DNA of 64,000 nt, from positions 62,001-126,000 of the forward strand of contig KV748261.1 of the NCBI GenBank assembly GCA_001692895.1, read 5' to 3'. This stretch comes from Cenococcum geophilum 1.58 (lineage: Eukaryota > Ascomycota > Dothideomycetes > Gloniales > Gloniaceae). Below, one piece after another: positions 47,077-56,720 of this stretch. The position numbers and the translations under genes were made by a program. The first letter of the stretch is position 1; each line of letters begins with the position of its first letter. The notes beneath the pieces are model-generated. The model made no database searches. It was given only the letters and a program-made list of their open reading frames with translations, and was not told where the DNA came from.

Positions 47077-50000
47077 CTACGAATCCGGAAGCAGGTTGCC
47101 TGTATCACTGACTAGGAACTGCCTGCTACCGCTCGGTTTGCCTGGCGATCTATGTTCTCCCGCTTGGACCTCGAAGGTGTCTGCACCACTACTACTATCA
47201 AGCCGATCAACTGCCCCCGAATGAACCAATTCCGTTATATGTCCAACCTGTCCGTCATTGCTTTTATTCGAAGAAAAATGGTCTGAATTCATACTCAGTC
47301 CTGTGATGGAGCTCGGATGCGGCTTAGTTTTGCCAGTGATGCCCGTTCTCCTTTTCTTACGTCTTGAGGCACCTTCGTTAGAGGAAAAATCCTCGCCTGC
47401 TTTGAAATCCTTGTCTTTGGTTTTCGGGCGGCTTCTCTTAATTGCTCTGCGTTTAACTTTGTAATCAAGCTTAGCCTTCCTAATTGCCCGTGATGGCGGG
47501 GCTACTGGAGTCTGAGACGCGTGACTCATCTGTGTTTGTATAGCCCGGGTTCCTGCCAAGTATAATGAACCAAAATCGCGATCGGAAAGCTCGGACAAGG
47601 GAGAAGAGTATCGGCTATTACTATGAGCTGTTTTGTTCGCTCTAGGTTCATCTTCGTTCGTATATGGATGGGCAGTAGACTTATTTTCTAACTCGGCCAT
47701 GAGGTTCCCACTTTTAGGGAAATCTCCAGCGCTAGGCAGCTTGACTGAGTCGTTCGCAACCTGAGTGATTAGTTCAAGTGGTTTCTTGGTCACGATTTTG
47801 TTTTCTTCGAGCTGGATTCCTGGAGTCCCTGCATCAATGGACGCTTTTCCACTAGACTTGGTAGGGGTGGTGAAGGCTGCCGGTATTCGCCTTGAGTCCA
47901 GCTCTTCCAAAAGCTGAATTCTTTCAAGCTTGGAACCTTTCAAGTGTACTTTAGTCTCTCGTTGCTTGATCAACACGTCAATCTGAGGAGTATCTAATTT
48001 GTCGTGGTTGGCTGCGGATTCAACATCATTTTCTTGCAACTTTCGTTGCAGTTTGCTTTTGTTGTCTTTCAATGAACCCGGGTCGAGTTTATGATCTACG
48101 AGCAGCTGCCTAAGCTGGGCACGAGTTTCAGGCCCGTAGGTCATTGGGATAAAGGCTGGGCTTGAAAGTATGCTAGCGCCGGGGATGTTTCCAGGTGTGT
48201 TCAGTAAAGTTTGAGCAGGTTTATTTGGATGAGGAGTGTACGGAACTGTTGTTGTAGCGTTCGAATTTTCATTATCAGGCGTACTTGCTTTAGTTTTCCT
48301 ATCATGAGCTTCAATGCGCTTAGCAAGTCTATAAGAGCTCTCTTTCTCTCTCAATGATAGTCCTCGCTCTTTGACCATGGATTGGAGTGCACTACGACGA
48401 TTTTTGGGCGCAGACTTTGTTGGACTAGAAGTTTCTGGTGAGATACCGTACTCATCCCACATTCGAAGTCGTTTAATCATGTTGTTTTTGCCTTCATGTC
48501 GCTTAGGCATATTACGTTCTTCGATCATAGCTTGAAGTTCAGCGTTCGTATTGAGAGAATAATCCACAGGGTTGAAACCCCCTTTGACAGTAAAGTTAGA
48601 AGCCGGAGGTGTCGAGAATACTGGATTTTCTTGAAGCACATTTCTCAGCTCTTCTAGGCCTCTAGCCTTAGTATTAATTTCATTCATAGTCACTTCAATG
48701 GAGCGCGAGGCGGAGGCAACCTTTCCCAAATCGATAGGTTCTCGTTGAGGTGAATATCTTGTTTGGTTGGACTTGCGCACTTTCACGGATCCGTGGGGTG
48801 TTCTGCTTGCGGATACCGTGTTGGCAATGCCAGTATCTTCTGTTGGGATACCAAGCCCGAAGAATCCGAAGCCGGGAATTTTACTCAAGATGGGGCCAAT
48901 ATTTTGTGGAGGTTCGTTGGCTTCAGAGCCGGCATAAGCTATCTCATTGAAATGACTGATAAGATTCCTTTTTGGCATATCCAAATCTACATCTTCCTTC
49001 GTGCGATCACTCTCAGTCGTTGGCGTCTCGACGATGAAGCTGCCATGGTCTTCCTGTACGTCCTCGTTGAACATTCTCCAGTGTGGTGAAGATGCGTATG
49101 TGGGCGATGTGCCTGTTTCATCAATTAGGCTAGCGCTTGCGATATTAAGCGGCCCGCTGCTTGTCGCGCGCAAGCTAGATATGAGTCTCGGGATTTCTGG
49201 TGAGGTCAGGCTTTGTGGTCTTGTAACTGCTGGTGTTTGAATTGCTTTGTCTAGACGAAAGATGTGTTTCTTCAGCTGATGTCCTTCTGTAGATGCCGGC
49301 CTATCACAATTAGTGTGATATTTCACTTTATCCAAAGAAATCTGTCGTGGAGAGTTCATTGGGCTTCCTAGCATTGGAGCAAGCTGAGGATTTTGGTCGG
49401 TCTGTGAATGTTTTGAGTTTATACCGCCAAACACAGATCGTGGCACATCTGCTTCCAAATTGATTGGTCCTTGGCTGGAAAGCGACTTTGAATTGATATC
49501 TTCATTAAACGTATTAGATGCGGCTAGCGTAATGGGGTTGTAAGATGGAACCCGTGGTGGTAGTCTGATGCCATCACGGAAATGTCCTTGGGAAAACAGG
49601 TTTGTTGATGCTGAGTATTCCTCCGCTGAGGCCAGCAAATTTGGCTGTGGCGTGCTTGAAGACATGCCTGGCTCTGTGGATGTGATGATAGAAGAACTGA
49701 AAGTCGAATTTCGCAAAGCCTCCAGTGATGCTTCTCGTGCTGCTACGGTAGAAGAAAGTTTATCTGAGGTAGTGCCTTGATAACGCTTGCTGTGGGAGAT
49801 CTCCAAGCTTCCGCTTCTGATCTGGCCAACATCTATGACTTTATTGCTCTCATCAGCTCTCTCCAACCATACCAAAGGTGATTTTACGTCATGAAGAGAT
49901 TCCGTTTGATACTGCGCAAATATATTATGATCTAAGTTACTGTTCGCCAAAGTTTTAGGTTCGCTCACCGGTACTTCAGATCCAATCTCGGAGTCGGACA

Positions 50001-50415
50001 AGCCCATTGGCTTGTAATCCACGCTCTGGGTTTTAGCTGATTTCATCTCCATGCTATGACGCTCAGGCTGGGGGCTTAGAAACACTCCTGTTTGAGCTTT
50101 GATAGCCATTCTCTGGCAAATTGGCGCATCTCTATGCATTGAATGCATTTGGCCCCAAGCTCCAGATATGCATGGCTCTTTCGAGGGTTCTATTGGCTTA
50201 CTCTGTTGCACCTTGCCCTCCTGCGGTCCTTCATCATTTAGTTGCCAGTTGAAGTCTTCAATTTCTTCCATGCCTTCTTTCCACGTCATCTCGTAATTGT
50301 CATCGCTATTGTAGAACAGGTACTCAGGACTTCCTAACCTGACCCCATTGATGGTAATAAACTTATGACCATCGAGAACCTCCGCCATGGGATTGGTGTG
50401 CTGAGTTTGAACCAT
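47077..50415 (-). CDS. Large SAP-motif nuclear protein, uncharacterised
   Basis: Single open frame of 1112 residues, mostly polar and low in predicted structure. Four helix-pair segments resembling SAP DNA-binding motifs occur between about residues 615 and 845: NAELQAMIEERNMPKRHEGK, RRSALQSMVKERGLSLREKE, TRAQLRQLLVDHKLDPGSLK and IDVLIKQRETKVHLKGSKLE. Each is followed by a second Leu/Arg-rich helix. The C-terminal part has basic clusters (KVKRRAIKRSRPKTK, SRRKKRRT), probably nuclear localisation signals. The N-terminus has a compact conserved-looking block (FITINGVRLGSPEYLFY). SAP motifs bind AT-rich DNA; a chromatin or DNA-repair/RNA-processing role is an inference only. No introns needed. 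Confidence 0.85.
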   Translation of the reverse strand: MVQTQHTNPMAEVLDGHKFITINGVRLGSPEYLFYNSDDNYEMTWKEGMEEIEDFNWQLNDEGPQEGKVQQSKPIEPSKEPCISGAWGQMHSMHRDAPICQRMAIKAQTGVFLSPQPERHSMEMKSAKTQSVDYKPMGLSDSEIGSEVPVSEPKTLANSNLDHNIFAQYQTESLHDVKSPLVWLERADESNKVIDVGQIRSGSLEISHSKRYQGTTSDKLSSTVAAREASLEALRNSTFSSSIITSTEPGMSSSTPQPNLLASAEEYSASTNLFSQGHFRDGIRLPPRVPSYNPITLAASNTFNEDINSKSLSSQGPINLEADVPRSVFGGINSKHSQTDQNPQLAPMLGSPMNSPRQISLDKVKYHTNCDRPASTEGHQLKKHIFRLDKAIQTPAVTRPQSLTSPEIPRLISSLRATSSGPLNIASASLIDETGTSPTYASSPHWRMFNEDVQEDHGSFIVETPTTESDRTKEDVDLDMPKRNLISHFNEIAYAGSEANEPPQNIGPILSKIPGFGFFGLGIPTEDTGIANTVSASRTPHGSVKVRKSNQTRYSPQREPIDLGKVASASRSIEVTMNEINTKARGLEELRNVLQENPVFSTPPASNFTVKGGFNPVDYSLNTNAELQAMIEERNMPKRHEGKNNMIKRLRMWDEYGISPETSSPTKSAPKNRRSALQSMVKERGLSLREKESSYRLAKRIEAHDRKTKASTPDNENSNATTTVPYTPHPNKPAQTLLNTPGNIPGASILSSPAFIPMTYGPETRAQLRQLLVDHKLDPGSLKDNKSKLQRKLQENDVESAANHDKLDTPQIDVLIKQRETKVHLKGSKLERIQLLEELDSRRIPAAFTTPTKSSGKASIDAGTPGIQLEENKIVTKKPLELITQVANDSVKLPSAGDFPKSGNLMAELENKSTAHPYTNEDEPRANKTAHSNSRYSSPLSELSDRDFGSLYLAGTRAIQTQMSHASQTPVAPPSRAIRKAKLDYKVKRRAIKRSRPKTKDKDFKAGEDFSSNEGASRRKKRRTGITGKTKPHPSSITGLSMNSDHFSSNKSNDGQVGHITELVHSGAVDRLDSSSGADTFEVQAGEHRSPGKPSGSRQFLVSDTGNLLPDS

Positions 50416-51271
50416 TGTGTCTTGTTGATACGCTGATACTCGAGCGCGAATATCGCTCTGCTAGGAAGTCTTTCAATGCAGGGAAATAGTATGCGACTGC
50501 GCGATTGGTGTGTTGTGGGGATTCTGAGGGCGTGGCCGTCGAACTCGTGAATTTGGGTATTTCGTTAATTCATCAGGAACTTGACCGCTTGCAAAGTGAC
50601 AGATTTCGTTCTGATGTGCAAGGGCTGTTAAGACCACTCGTCGCCTTTTGCAATAAGCAGAAGGGCATAAATTGTGAGTGAGAGAGGCTAAGATGCAGGC
50701 TCGAGCTCTGGAGGACGTTTGTAATCGTAGGCTCTAACTATGCAGCTCGAATCTTAAGAGAATTTATTAGAGACGTGACTGGTCCATTCTAATTCTAATG
50801 GAGATCCATGAACTTAAATTCACTTAATATTAGAGATTCACCTCGTTTCTTCCTGCAGCCATTCACCCTTCAGTTCCAGCATTTTAAACTAGTGTTAGGA
50901 TGAGCATAGAGTTAAATATGCTGTAATAAGTCAGGCCAAGACACTGAAGCTATGGCCGCTAAAAGGATAGCCTAGTCTACAATACCTCCACAGCAGTCAT
51001 TGTCATGTTCTCGTTGCTATTGCCATATCATAACCGCTGTTCACTCAGCCGAACCTCAGTAAGCTGAGGTTCATCAGGTTAATCATCAAAAAGGTATTGC
51101 ATTGCTGATAGAATTCCCAGTATCTACGGGAGCTGCAAGGACACTGTGTATATAGATTAGAAAATGGCCGTACCGGCATTTCACGATAGGGAGTGGTACG
51201 CTTTGCCGGTGTCGGTTGCGCAGCAACAGCAGAAGATGGCAGCGGGCCAACAGAAGACCTATTTAATGCAG
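50416..51271. other. Promoter of the SAP gene and 3' end of the small minus-strand gene
   Basis: No supported gene in 50416-51044. Upstream of the SAP start codon; no clear core promoter motif recognised. Confidence 0.5.
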
Positions 51272-51501
51272 TTAGCGGAATAGAGGATTGCTGGAGGGTA
51301 GGAGCGGGAAGAGAAAATTGATGATGTAAATACTTACAGCCATCACAACAGTTACACAAAAGCCAATTGTTGGGCCAACCACTTTGCAATGGCAAGGGTT
51401 CTGATCACTGAATATTCAAATCAGCTCGCTAGATAGCTTTGCAAACTCTTGATAACATACGTTCCGCACTGGAAGCAAATAGGGACGGGAATGCAATCCA
51501 T
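51272..51501 (-). CDS. Small Cys-rich membrane protein (spliced), hypothetical
   Basis: Exon 1 is 51461-51501 (MDCIPVPICFQCG...). The intron 51408-51460 (53 nt) is GTATGT...TTCAG with a CTGAT branch. Exon 2 runs from 51407. Joined, the start has CxxC and CxC groups followed by VVGPTIGFCVTVVMAV, a membrane segment. Reading on unspliced gives 58 residues ending at 51272. Alternatively a GTAAGT donor at 51337 and TCCAG acceptor at 51291 (47 nt) lead into a frame ending at 51045 (118 residues), but this shortens the membrane segment, so I prefer the short form. The upstream pyrimidine-rich tract fits a fungal 5' leader. Function unknown. Confidence 0.5.
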
Positions 51502-52181
51502 TGTTGCTTAGAGATTGTAATCGTCTCTGGGAGGGAGAGGGAAAGAGAAAGTCGCGAAACAGTAAGAATTGACCGAATGAAAGGTTCCAGTACGTATTGG
51601 TAAAGCACAAGAGGGTCAAGGGAACTTCGATTGCAGGTGTTGATGGTGAGCGGCATGCTGTTCCTGGCATGACGTTACGTCGTCGCCAAGCCCGCGAACT
51701 GGCTTTCCCGCTTCCAACCGTAGAATTGCCAAGATTCATGCCTTTCCTTGGACCTCCCCACTACGACTTTCCTCGGTCATTACATTGGCTTAGATAAAGC
51801 CTGACGATCTGTGATGCCCGAACAATTTTCGATCATACGTGTAGGGAATACGACGGGAAATCTGACGGGACTTTTGACAATAGTGGACAAGGCCGTGTTT
51901 CATCGGCGGTGCGGAGCCTCTCGTGAGCGGTACTTCAAGAATAGAAATGTGGTTTTGCCGCATGCTCAGCCCCCCGCTTGCAGGGGGCTATAATCCTTCT
52001 CTATAAGTCTTACCCTGACCTGGTAATTCTGAGTTATCGAAGGTCCATGTTTTGGAATACATATTCTTGTTTCAATTCCTCCGAGGGGTGTTGTGGTACA
52101 TGAGACTGACCATGGTCTTCTTTTGCATCTGATTTGTCTTTTCCAACATTTTCATGCTGATCTTTTCAATTCTACTTAAAA
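51502..52181. other. Divergent intergenic region
   Basis: Separates the small minus-strand gene from the secreted Asp-box gene. CT-rich tracts on the minus strand near 51530-51560. Short frames without support. Confidence 0.5.
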
Positions 52182-53231
52182 ATGCTTGGCCTCCGCTTCC
52201 TGCTCTCTCTTACTCCCCTCTTCACCATCCTTACCGTCCTTATTGATGCGCAAGCTCCCTCTCCTTCCGGCGCCGCTGCCGATATGGGCGTGGGCACCTA
52301 CCCCCGCGCTACTGTTCTCTCCGATGAATCCCTCTTAGGTGTCTACACTGCTTTCAGCGGTGGCAACAGCATTCTTACAACAGTCAAATCCACAGACTCT
52401 GGTGCCACCTGGACTGCTTTAGGCACCGTCACCCAGGGTCCCACCGCAACAACCGACATCGACAACCCTTTCGTGCACCAGCTATCCTCAGGTCGCATTC
52501 TCTGCACCTTCCGTAATCATGACAGGCTGAACGGTGCATACACGTTCTACCGCATTACTATTTACTATTCGGATGACAAAGGCGCGACATGGACCTACTT
52601 GAGCACACCGGCAAGCGACAGCAACCCCGTGAATGGGGACTGGGAGCCCTTCCTTATGGACGGACTCGATGGTTCGCTTCAATTATATTACAGCCGCGAA
52701 AACGCTGCGAACGACCAGGACAGCCTCCTCCGTCGATCCACAGATGGCGGCTTAAATTGGTCATCCGCACAGACAATTTCTGGGTTAGACGTAACAGCTA
52801 GAGATGGTATGCTAGGTGTAGCACGCACCGCCACCAGCAGCAGCACGCTCATTGCCGTCTTTGAGTCACTTGACCCTAGCACTGGCCTATTCACTATTCA
52901 TTCTGTCAAATCAACCGATGACGGTGCTACCTGGGGTTCCCGCAGCCTTGTGTACTCTCCTGGAACTGGTAAGAACGCTGGTGCTCCGGGCATAGTACTT
53001 GTAGGAAATAAACTCGTGACAAGTTTCGGAACCGATGAGGATGGCGGTACATGGCCAACGGGATCTATGAAGGTGGTTGTGAGTTCAGATGGTGGGTCGA
53101 CGTGGGGAAGCAAGACAACAATTCATGGCGTGCCGAGCCTGTGGGCAGGGGTGACGGGTTTGACGGAGAGCACTTTTCTAGCTACGTACGAAAGCGGTGG
53201 CACGAGCTATGCGCAGAAGATTAGCTTTTAA
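52182..53231 (+). CDS. Secreted Asp-box (BNR) beta-propeller glycoside hydrolase, GH93/sialidase-like
   Basis: 349 residues, intronless. A signal peptide is evident (MLGLRFLLSLTPLFTILTVL, cleavage near residue 23-25). Five Asp-box motifs of the S-x-D-x-G-x-T-W type are at residues 70-77 (STDSGATW), 130-137 (SDDKGATW), 186-193 (STDGGLNW), 244-251 (STDDGATW) and 301-308 (SSDGGSTW). They define a six-bladed sialidase-type propeller. YPRATVLSDESLLG near the N-terminus and WEPF and RDGM in the middle fit fungal GH93 exo-arabinanase-like proteins better than true sialidases. Predicted extracellular polysaccharide-degrading enzyme; the exact substrate is not decided by sequence. Confidence 0.85.
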   Translation: MLGLRFLLSLTPLFTILTVLIDAQAPSPSGAAADMGVGTYPRATVLSDESLLGVYTAFSGGNSILTTVKSTDSGATWTALGTVTQGPTATTDIDNPFVHQLSSGRILCTFRNHDRLNGAYTFYRITIYYSDDKGATWTYLSTPASDSNPVNGDWEPFLMDGLDGSLQLYYSRENAANDQDSLLRRSTDGGLNWSSAQTISGLDVTARDGMLGVARTATSSSTLIAVFESLDPSTGLFTIHSVKSTDDGATWGSRSLVYSPGTGKNAGAPGIVLVGNKLVTSFGTDEDGGTWPTGSMKVVVSSDGGSTWGSKTTIHGVPSLWAGVTGLTESTFLATYESGGTSYAQKISF

Positions 53232-53640
53232 AAAGGATTTACAGCAGAGCCTTTACTGTGTTGGTTGCAATGTCTTTACTGAAGCAATGCGGAGCCTTGC
53301 CATAATTCCATTATGTCCAAGCGGCGACACAAACTGATTTCTGCGTTACTAATGCAGTACAAACTGAAGCTGAACCCTACGCTGAAGTTTTAGCATATAC
53401 AAGAGAGCTGATAGTGCTTTCGGCTTTCTGACTTCGACTTTCTGACTCTTTAGGGCTGCATTGCTTACTTGGCGAAGGTGTCGAATTTATTTACTTCCTA
53501 TTTCGCAAAGTATACGAGAACATAGAGTAGCTTCTATCGCCAAAAAACTATTGGAAGATCAATGCATTGGGAGGATACTTATAATATGGAATGGTCTTAT
53601 GAATACCTTAAAATTGGAATGTCTTCTATGCATTGCGGTG
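53232..53640. other. Convergent 3' region
   Basis: Lies between the plus-strand hydrolase and the minus-strand gene at 53641. No gene or clear terminator structure seen. Confidence 0.5.
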
Positions 53641-54237
53641 CTATGACTTTCGCTCACTAAATAGATTTGAAAGTTTCTCACGAAAGCTCAGATTTGGCGG
53701 CTTGTTTGTTTCTAGCTTCAAATAGCCCTTCGGCGCTTCTCCCCCCTTTAATGCCATCCTCCTCCTCTCATTCATCTCCGTATTGGAGACTCGTGGCCAC
53801 CACAGGTCCCCATAAAGCATCTTACATTCCTCCTCGGTCCGATAGCGTAAAATATCGTAGGAACTATTCATAGTCATAGCCGCATCGCGGTCTCTCGTCG
53901 TGACCCCCGCCTCTCGTATTCCCACACCTAGTACCTCGTACTGCTCCCGCCATGATTTAGTAGCGTACTCTGTGTGCGTCATGAAAATGGTGATGCGAGA
54001 CGGAGACACGTTTTGCGGCGAGGAAAGTAAGAAGTGGAGAGCCTGGGTGTCGACGCCGCGGACAGGGCCAATGACAAAGTTGTCACCGGCTGCGATGGTG
54101 GCAAGCATGCGAGGCACATAATGTGTCTCAAAGTACTCGGTTGAGGAATCTAGAGGTCCTGAGATAAAAGCCGTTTGTGCGGACATGACGTTGAAGACCA
54201 CAAGAATGGTGCTCGTTGGCCTGGATACAGTAAGCAA
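53641..54237 (-). CDS. Small Rossmann-like protein, uncharacterised
   Basis: Up to 198 residues. The second Met (position 18, genome 54186; MSAQTAFISGPLD) is the likelier start, since the sheet-forming motif begins right after it. TAFISGPLD, then NFVIGPVRGVDTQALHFLL, then RITIFMTH suggest alternating strands and helices of a nucleotide-binding/SLOG-like fold. A basic C-terminal tail follows (LNERRRMALKGG-like). No catalytic assignment is possible. Intronless in this frame. Confidence 0.65.
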   Translation of the reverse strand: MLTVSRPTSTILVVFNVMSAQTAFISGPLDSSTEYFETHYVPRMLATIAAGDNFVIGPVRGVDTQALHFLLSSPQNVSPSRITIFMTHTEYATKSWREQYEVLGVGIREAGVTTRDRDAAMTMNSSYDILRYRTEEECKMLYGDLWWPRVSNTEMNERRRMALKGGEAPKGYLKLETNKPPNLSFREKLSNLFSERKS

Positions 54238-54751
54238 TCGCGAAAATCACGAGCTCGGTTAAGCCCCTGCCGCGAGTGTGTTTGTTCCAGGCGCACAGTT
54301 CGTGACATCAAATTAACTAATCTACGTATCTTGCAGTTCCTCCGCCCACCTAACCCCACCAGTCGTATTGCGTATCTGTCCATCGCTGACAAAGAACAAT
54401 CTGCAGACACATAAGGTATATGAACAAAAAAGCAATCGCAAGACAGTCCAGTGCACCAAACGCTATCATTCATAGGAACCCAATTCAAACAGTGGAGACG
54501 TATCAAGATCAGATGAGAAGGAAATGATAACTAAGAAACGTAGAGGAAATTATAGAGGATGCAACATCAACCATAATCCTGACGTGCTATTATTGATAGG
54601 TAGTCAATTCCTCCGCTCACTAGTGCTCTATCCAATTGAACTGAAGCATTAACACATGCTACCCGTCCGGTCTCAATGCTTGTCAGACTACACAAAGCCT
54701 AGATGGCTGTTTCGATTGTTCAACTCAGACGCCATGGTTGTAGTTCAAAGC
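54238..54751. other. Intergenic region between two minus-strand genes
   Basis: Contains promoter of the Rossmann-like gene and 3' region of the CBM48-like gene. No additional gene supported. Confidence 0.5.
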
Positions 54752-56720
54752 TTATGAGTGATGAAACTTCCCCTTTAACTTGCCAAAGAAGGAAAATCTT
54801 TTCTTTTTGCCGTTTGTGTCTTGACTCGCACCGCTGCCAACACTATCTGGTGTACCCTTGATCGCTTGACTAGCAGGTCTCTCATGTTCTTTCTTTGGCG
54901 TTTCTGGAGCAGGCGTGCTCTTGACTTCGGTAGCGCTAGGTTCAACCCCCGTCGTGACCGTCGGCGGCGTCTGTTCTATCGTCGTAGGCAGCTTAGACAT
55001 CGGTGAGATGTCGCGTGGATCAACCGCTACTGGAGCTACGGCTTTTTCGGCTGGTGCATTGAGTGCCTCTGGTTCACTGGATGATTTAAGCGGGCTAGCA
55101 TTAAGGGAGAGTGTGGGAGCGGTTTCGCTAGTTTCAGCAGTGATGGTTGGAGCAGGTTTGCTGGCTTCGTTCGTCGTCTTAACTTCCTTGAGGAGCTCAG
55201 ACTCCACAGCTGCCTTCTCACTAACGGCCTCAGGGTTTGCGGATGCTTCAGGGCTTGCGTTCGCTTCTTTCTGGCTCTCTGTCACGACCTCGGGGACGAC
55301 GGGACCACTTAGAGCAGGACTCTTTAGACTCGTGAGTTCGGCCGCCTTCTCCTTAGCAGCGTATGTTGCGGCGGCGAAGGTCGCGCCTGTAACGGTAGCA
55401 CCACCTGTCCCAGTTTCTGCTAGCTTACTAGTGCTGGAAGAACTCTCAGCAGCAGCGGGTTGCTCTGGTACCTCCTTCAGCAGTTCCTGCTCGACTTCCT
55501 TCTTTTCTTGCACAGCTTCTGAAGAAGCCGCAGCTTCCGGTTCGAAGTTTACCTCTTTTTGGCTCTCAGTGACAATCTCCGGCACGCCCCGTGGTTCCTT
55601 TGGAACTTGGGCGGCGAGAGCCGCAGTGGAGCTGATAGGGGCCGCGGACTGGATTGTTTCGCCTGGGTCATTCCCTATATCTCCGCTAGATCCAATAGGC
55701 AGGCTTGACTCTGGTATCATATTCTCAGAGATCGGAGGCAGGCCAAACATGCCACCGTTGGCTTCCCGCTTAGCTTCTGACGTAACTACAGGATCAAATT
55801 GTGGAGGGATGGAGTCAGGCTTTTCGTACGAATTGGCATCTGTCCTAACGGTGCTGGAGATAGTGTTAGATGTTATGGTGCTTGGGTCTGGAACTGGCTC
55901 GCCGGGGGCCAGATGGATAGGATTTCCAGCGCCGCCTGTTGCAGGTATGGGAGTAACGCTAAATAGCTTTTGTTCCTCTCCAAGAGATGGATCGTCTTTG
56001 ACTGTTGACACTATGGTGTTGTTTGTAAACGTGCTGGGGTCGGGGACCTTTTCCCCCGGGGCTAGGTGAATGGGGTTGCCGGGGCCGTCGGTTGCAGGAA
56101 GGGGGTTGATTGATAGAGTTTGAGGTTCGGTGGCTGGCGTCTCGGGGAAAGCACCAGGAAGATAGTCATTAGATTGTGACTTTGGTACAGCTCCAGCCAT
56201 CGTGGCAGTGGTAGATTCCGGAGTCACGGAGGAAAATGTGTGCACAGGCGCTTCTTTGATATCTTCAGGGCGGAGAATGTTGTTATAATTGTGGTGGCCA
56301 TCGTCTTCTTTAGGTTCTGTGTCGTTGGTAACCCAATCGCCGTCTACGACAAACTACAGGACAGTGTCAGCCTCTAAGTGCGAAAGGAGAGACTCTGAGA
56401 TGCGCCAGATGGCAAGCCGGACGAAACAAAGTCGGTAGGCCGATAGGGCTCACAAGGAGCTCAACCAGACACGCCGCGTCAGTTGAGTGAGAAGTACGTA
56501 CCTTGTATTGCACCTTGGCTTTGGGTAAATCCACAGTCTTCGTAAAAACACCGTCTTCTTTCTCCAGCTTGACACTCTTGGACCAATCGTCAAAGGTGCC
56601 AGTTACGAAGACTTCGTTAACCTTGTCTTCCTTGTCTTCCCTATTCCAGAACTGTCAGCGCAGAAGGTAGCGATCCGAAATGAAAAAGCACACGTACCAC
56701 CTAAATGTATAGCTCCCCAT
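54752..56720 (-). CDS. CBM48/AMPK-glycogen-binding-like protein (Crp1/Mdg1 type)
   Basis: Three exons: 56698-56720, 56502-56640 and 54752-56353, joined by GTACGT...AATAG (57 nt) and GTACGT...TGTAG (148 nt) introns. Product 587 residues. Exon 1 gives MGSYTFRW. Exon 2 gives VNEVFVTGTFDDWSKSVKLE and the KVQYK strand. Exon 3 continues FVVDGDWVTNDTEPKEDDGH and NNILRP. Together these are the early-set carbohydrate-binding fold shared by AMPK beta subunits and the yeast Crp1/Mdg1 proteins. The remaining ~490 residues are acidic, Pro/Ser/Glu-rich and contain two internal duplications, (PATGGAGNPIHLAPGEPVPD)x2 and (TESQKE...LLKEV)x2. The C-terminus is basic (KKKRFSFFGKLKGKFHHS). Role in the family: glycogen/cruciform-DNA binding in yeast relatives; here inferred only. 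Confidence 0.9.

Noticed and set aside
54915-56069. 384-codon frame on plus
   Set aside because: Shadow opposite the repetitive, Ser/Ala/Pro-rich exon of the CBM48-like gene.
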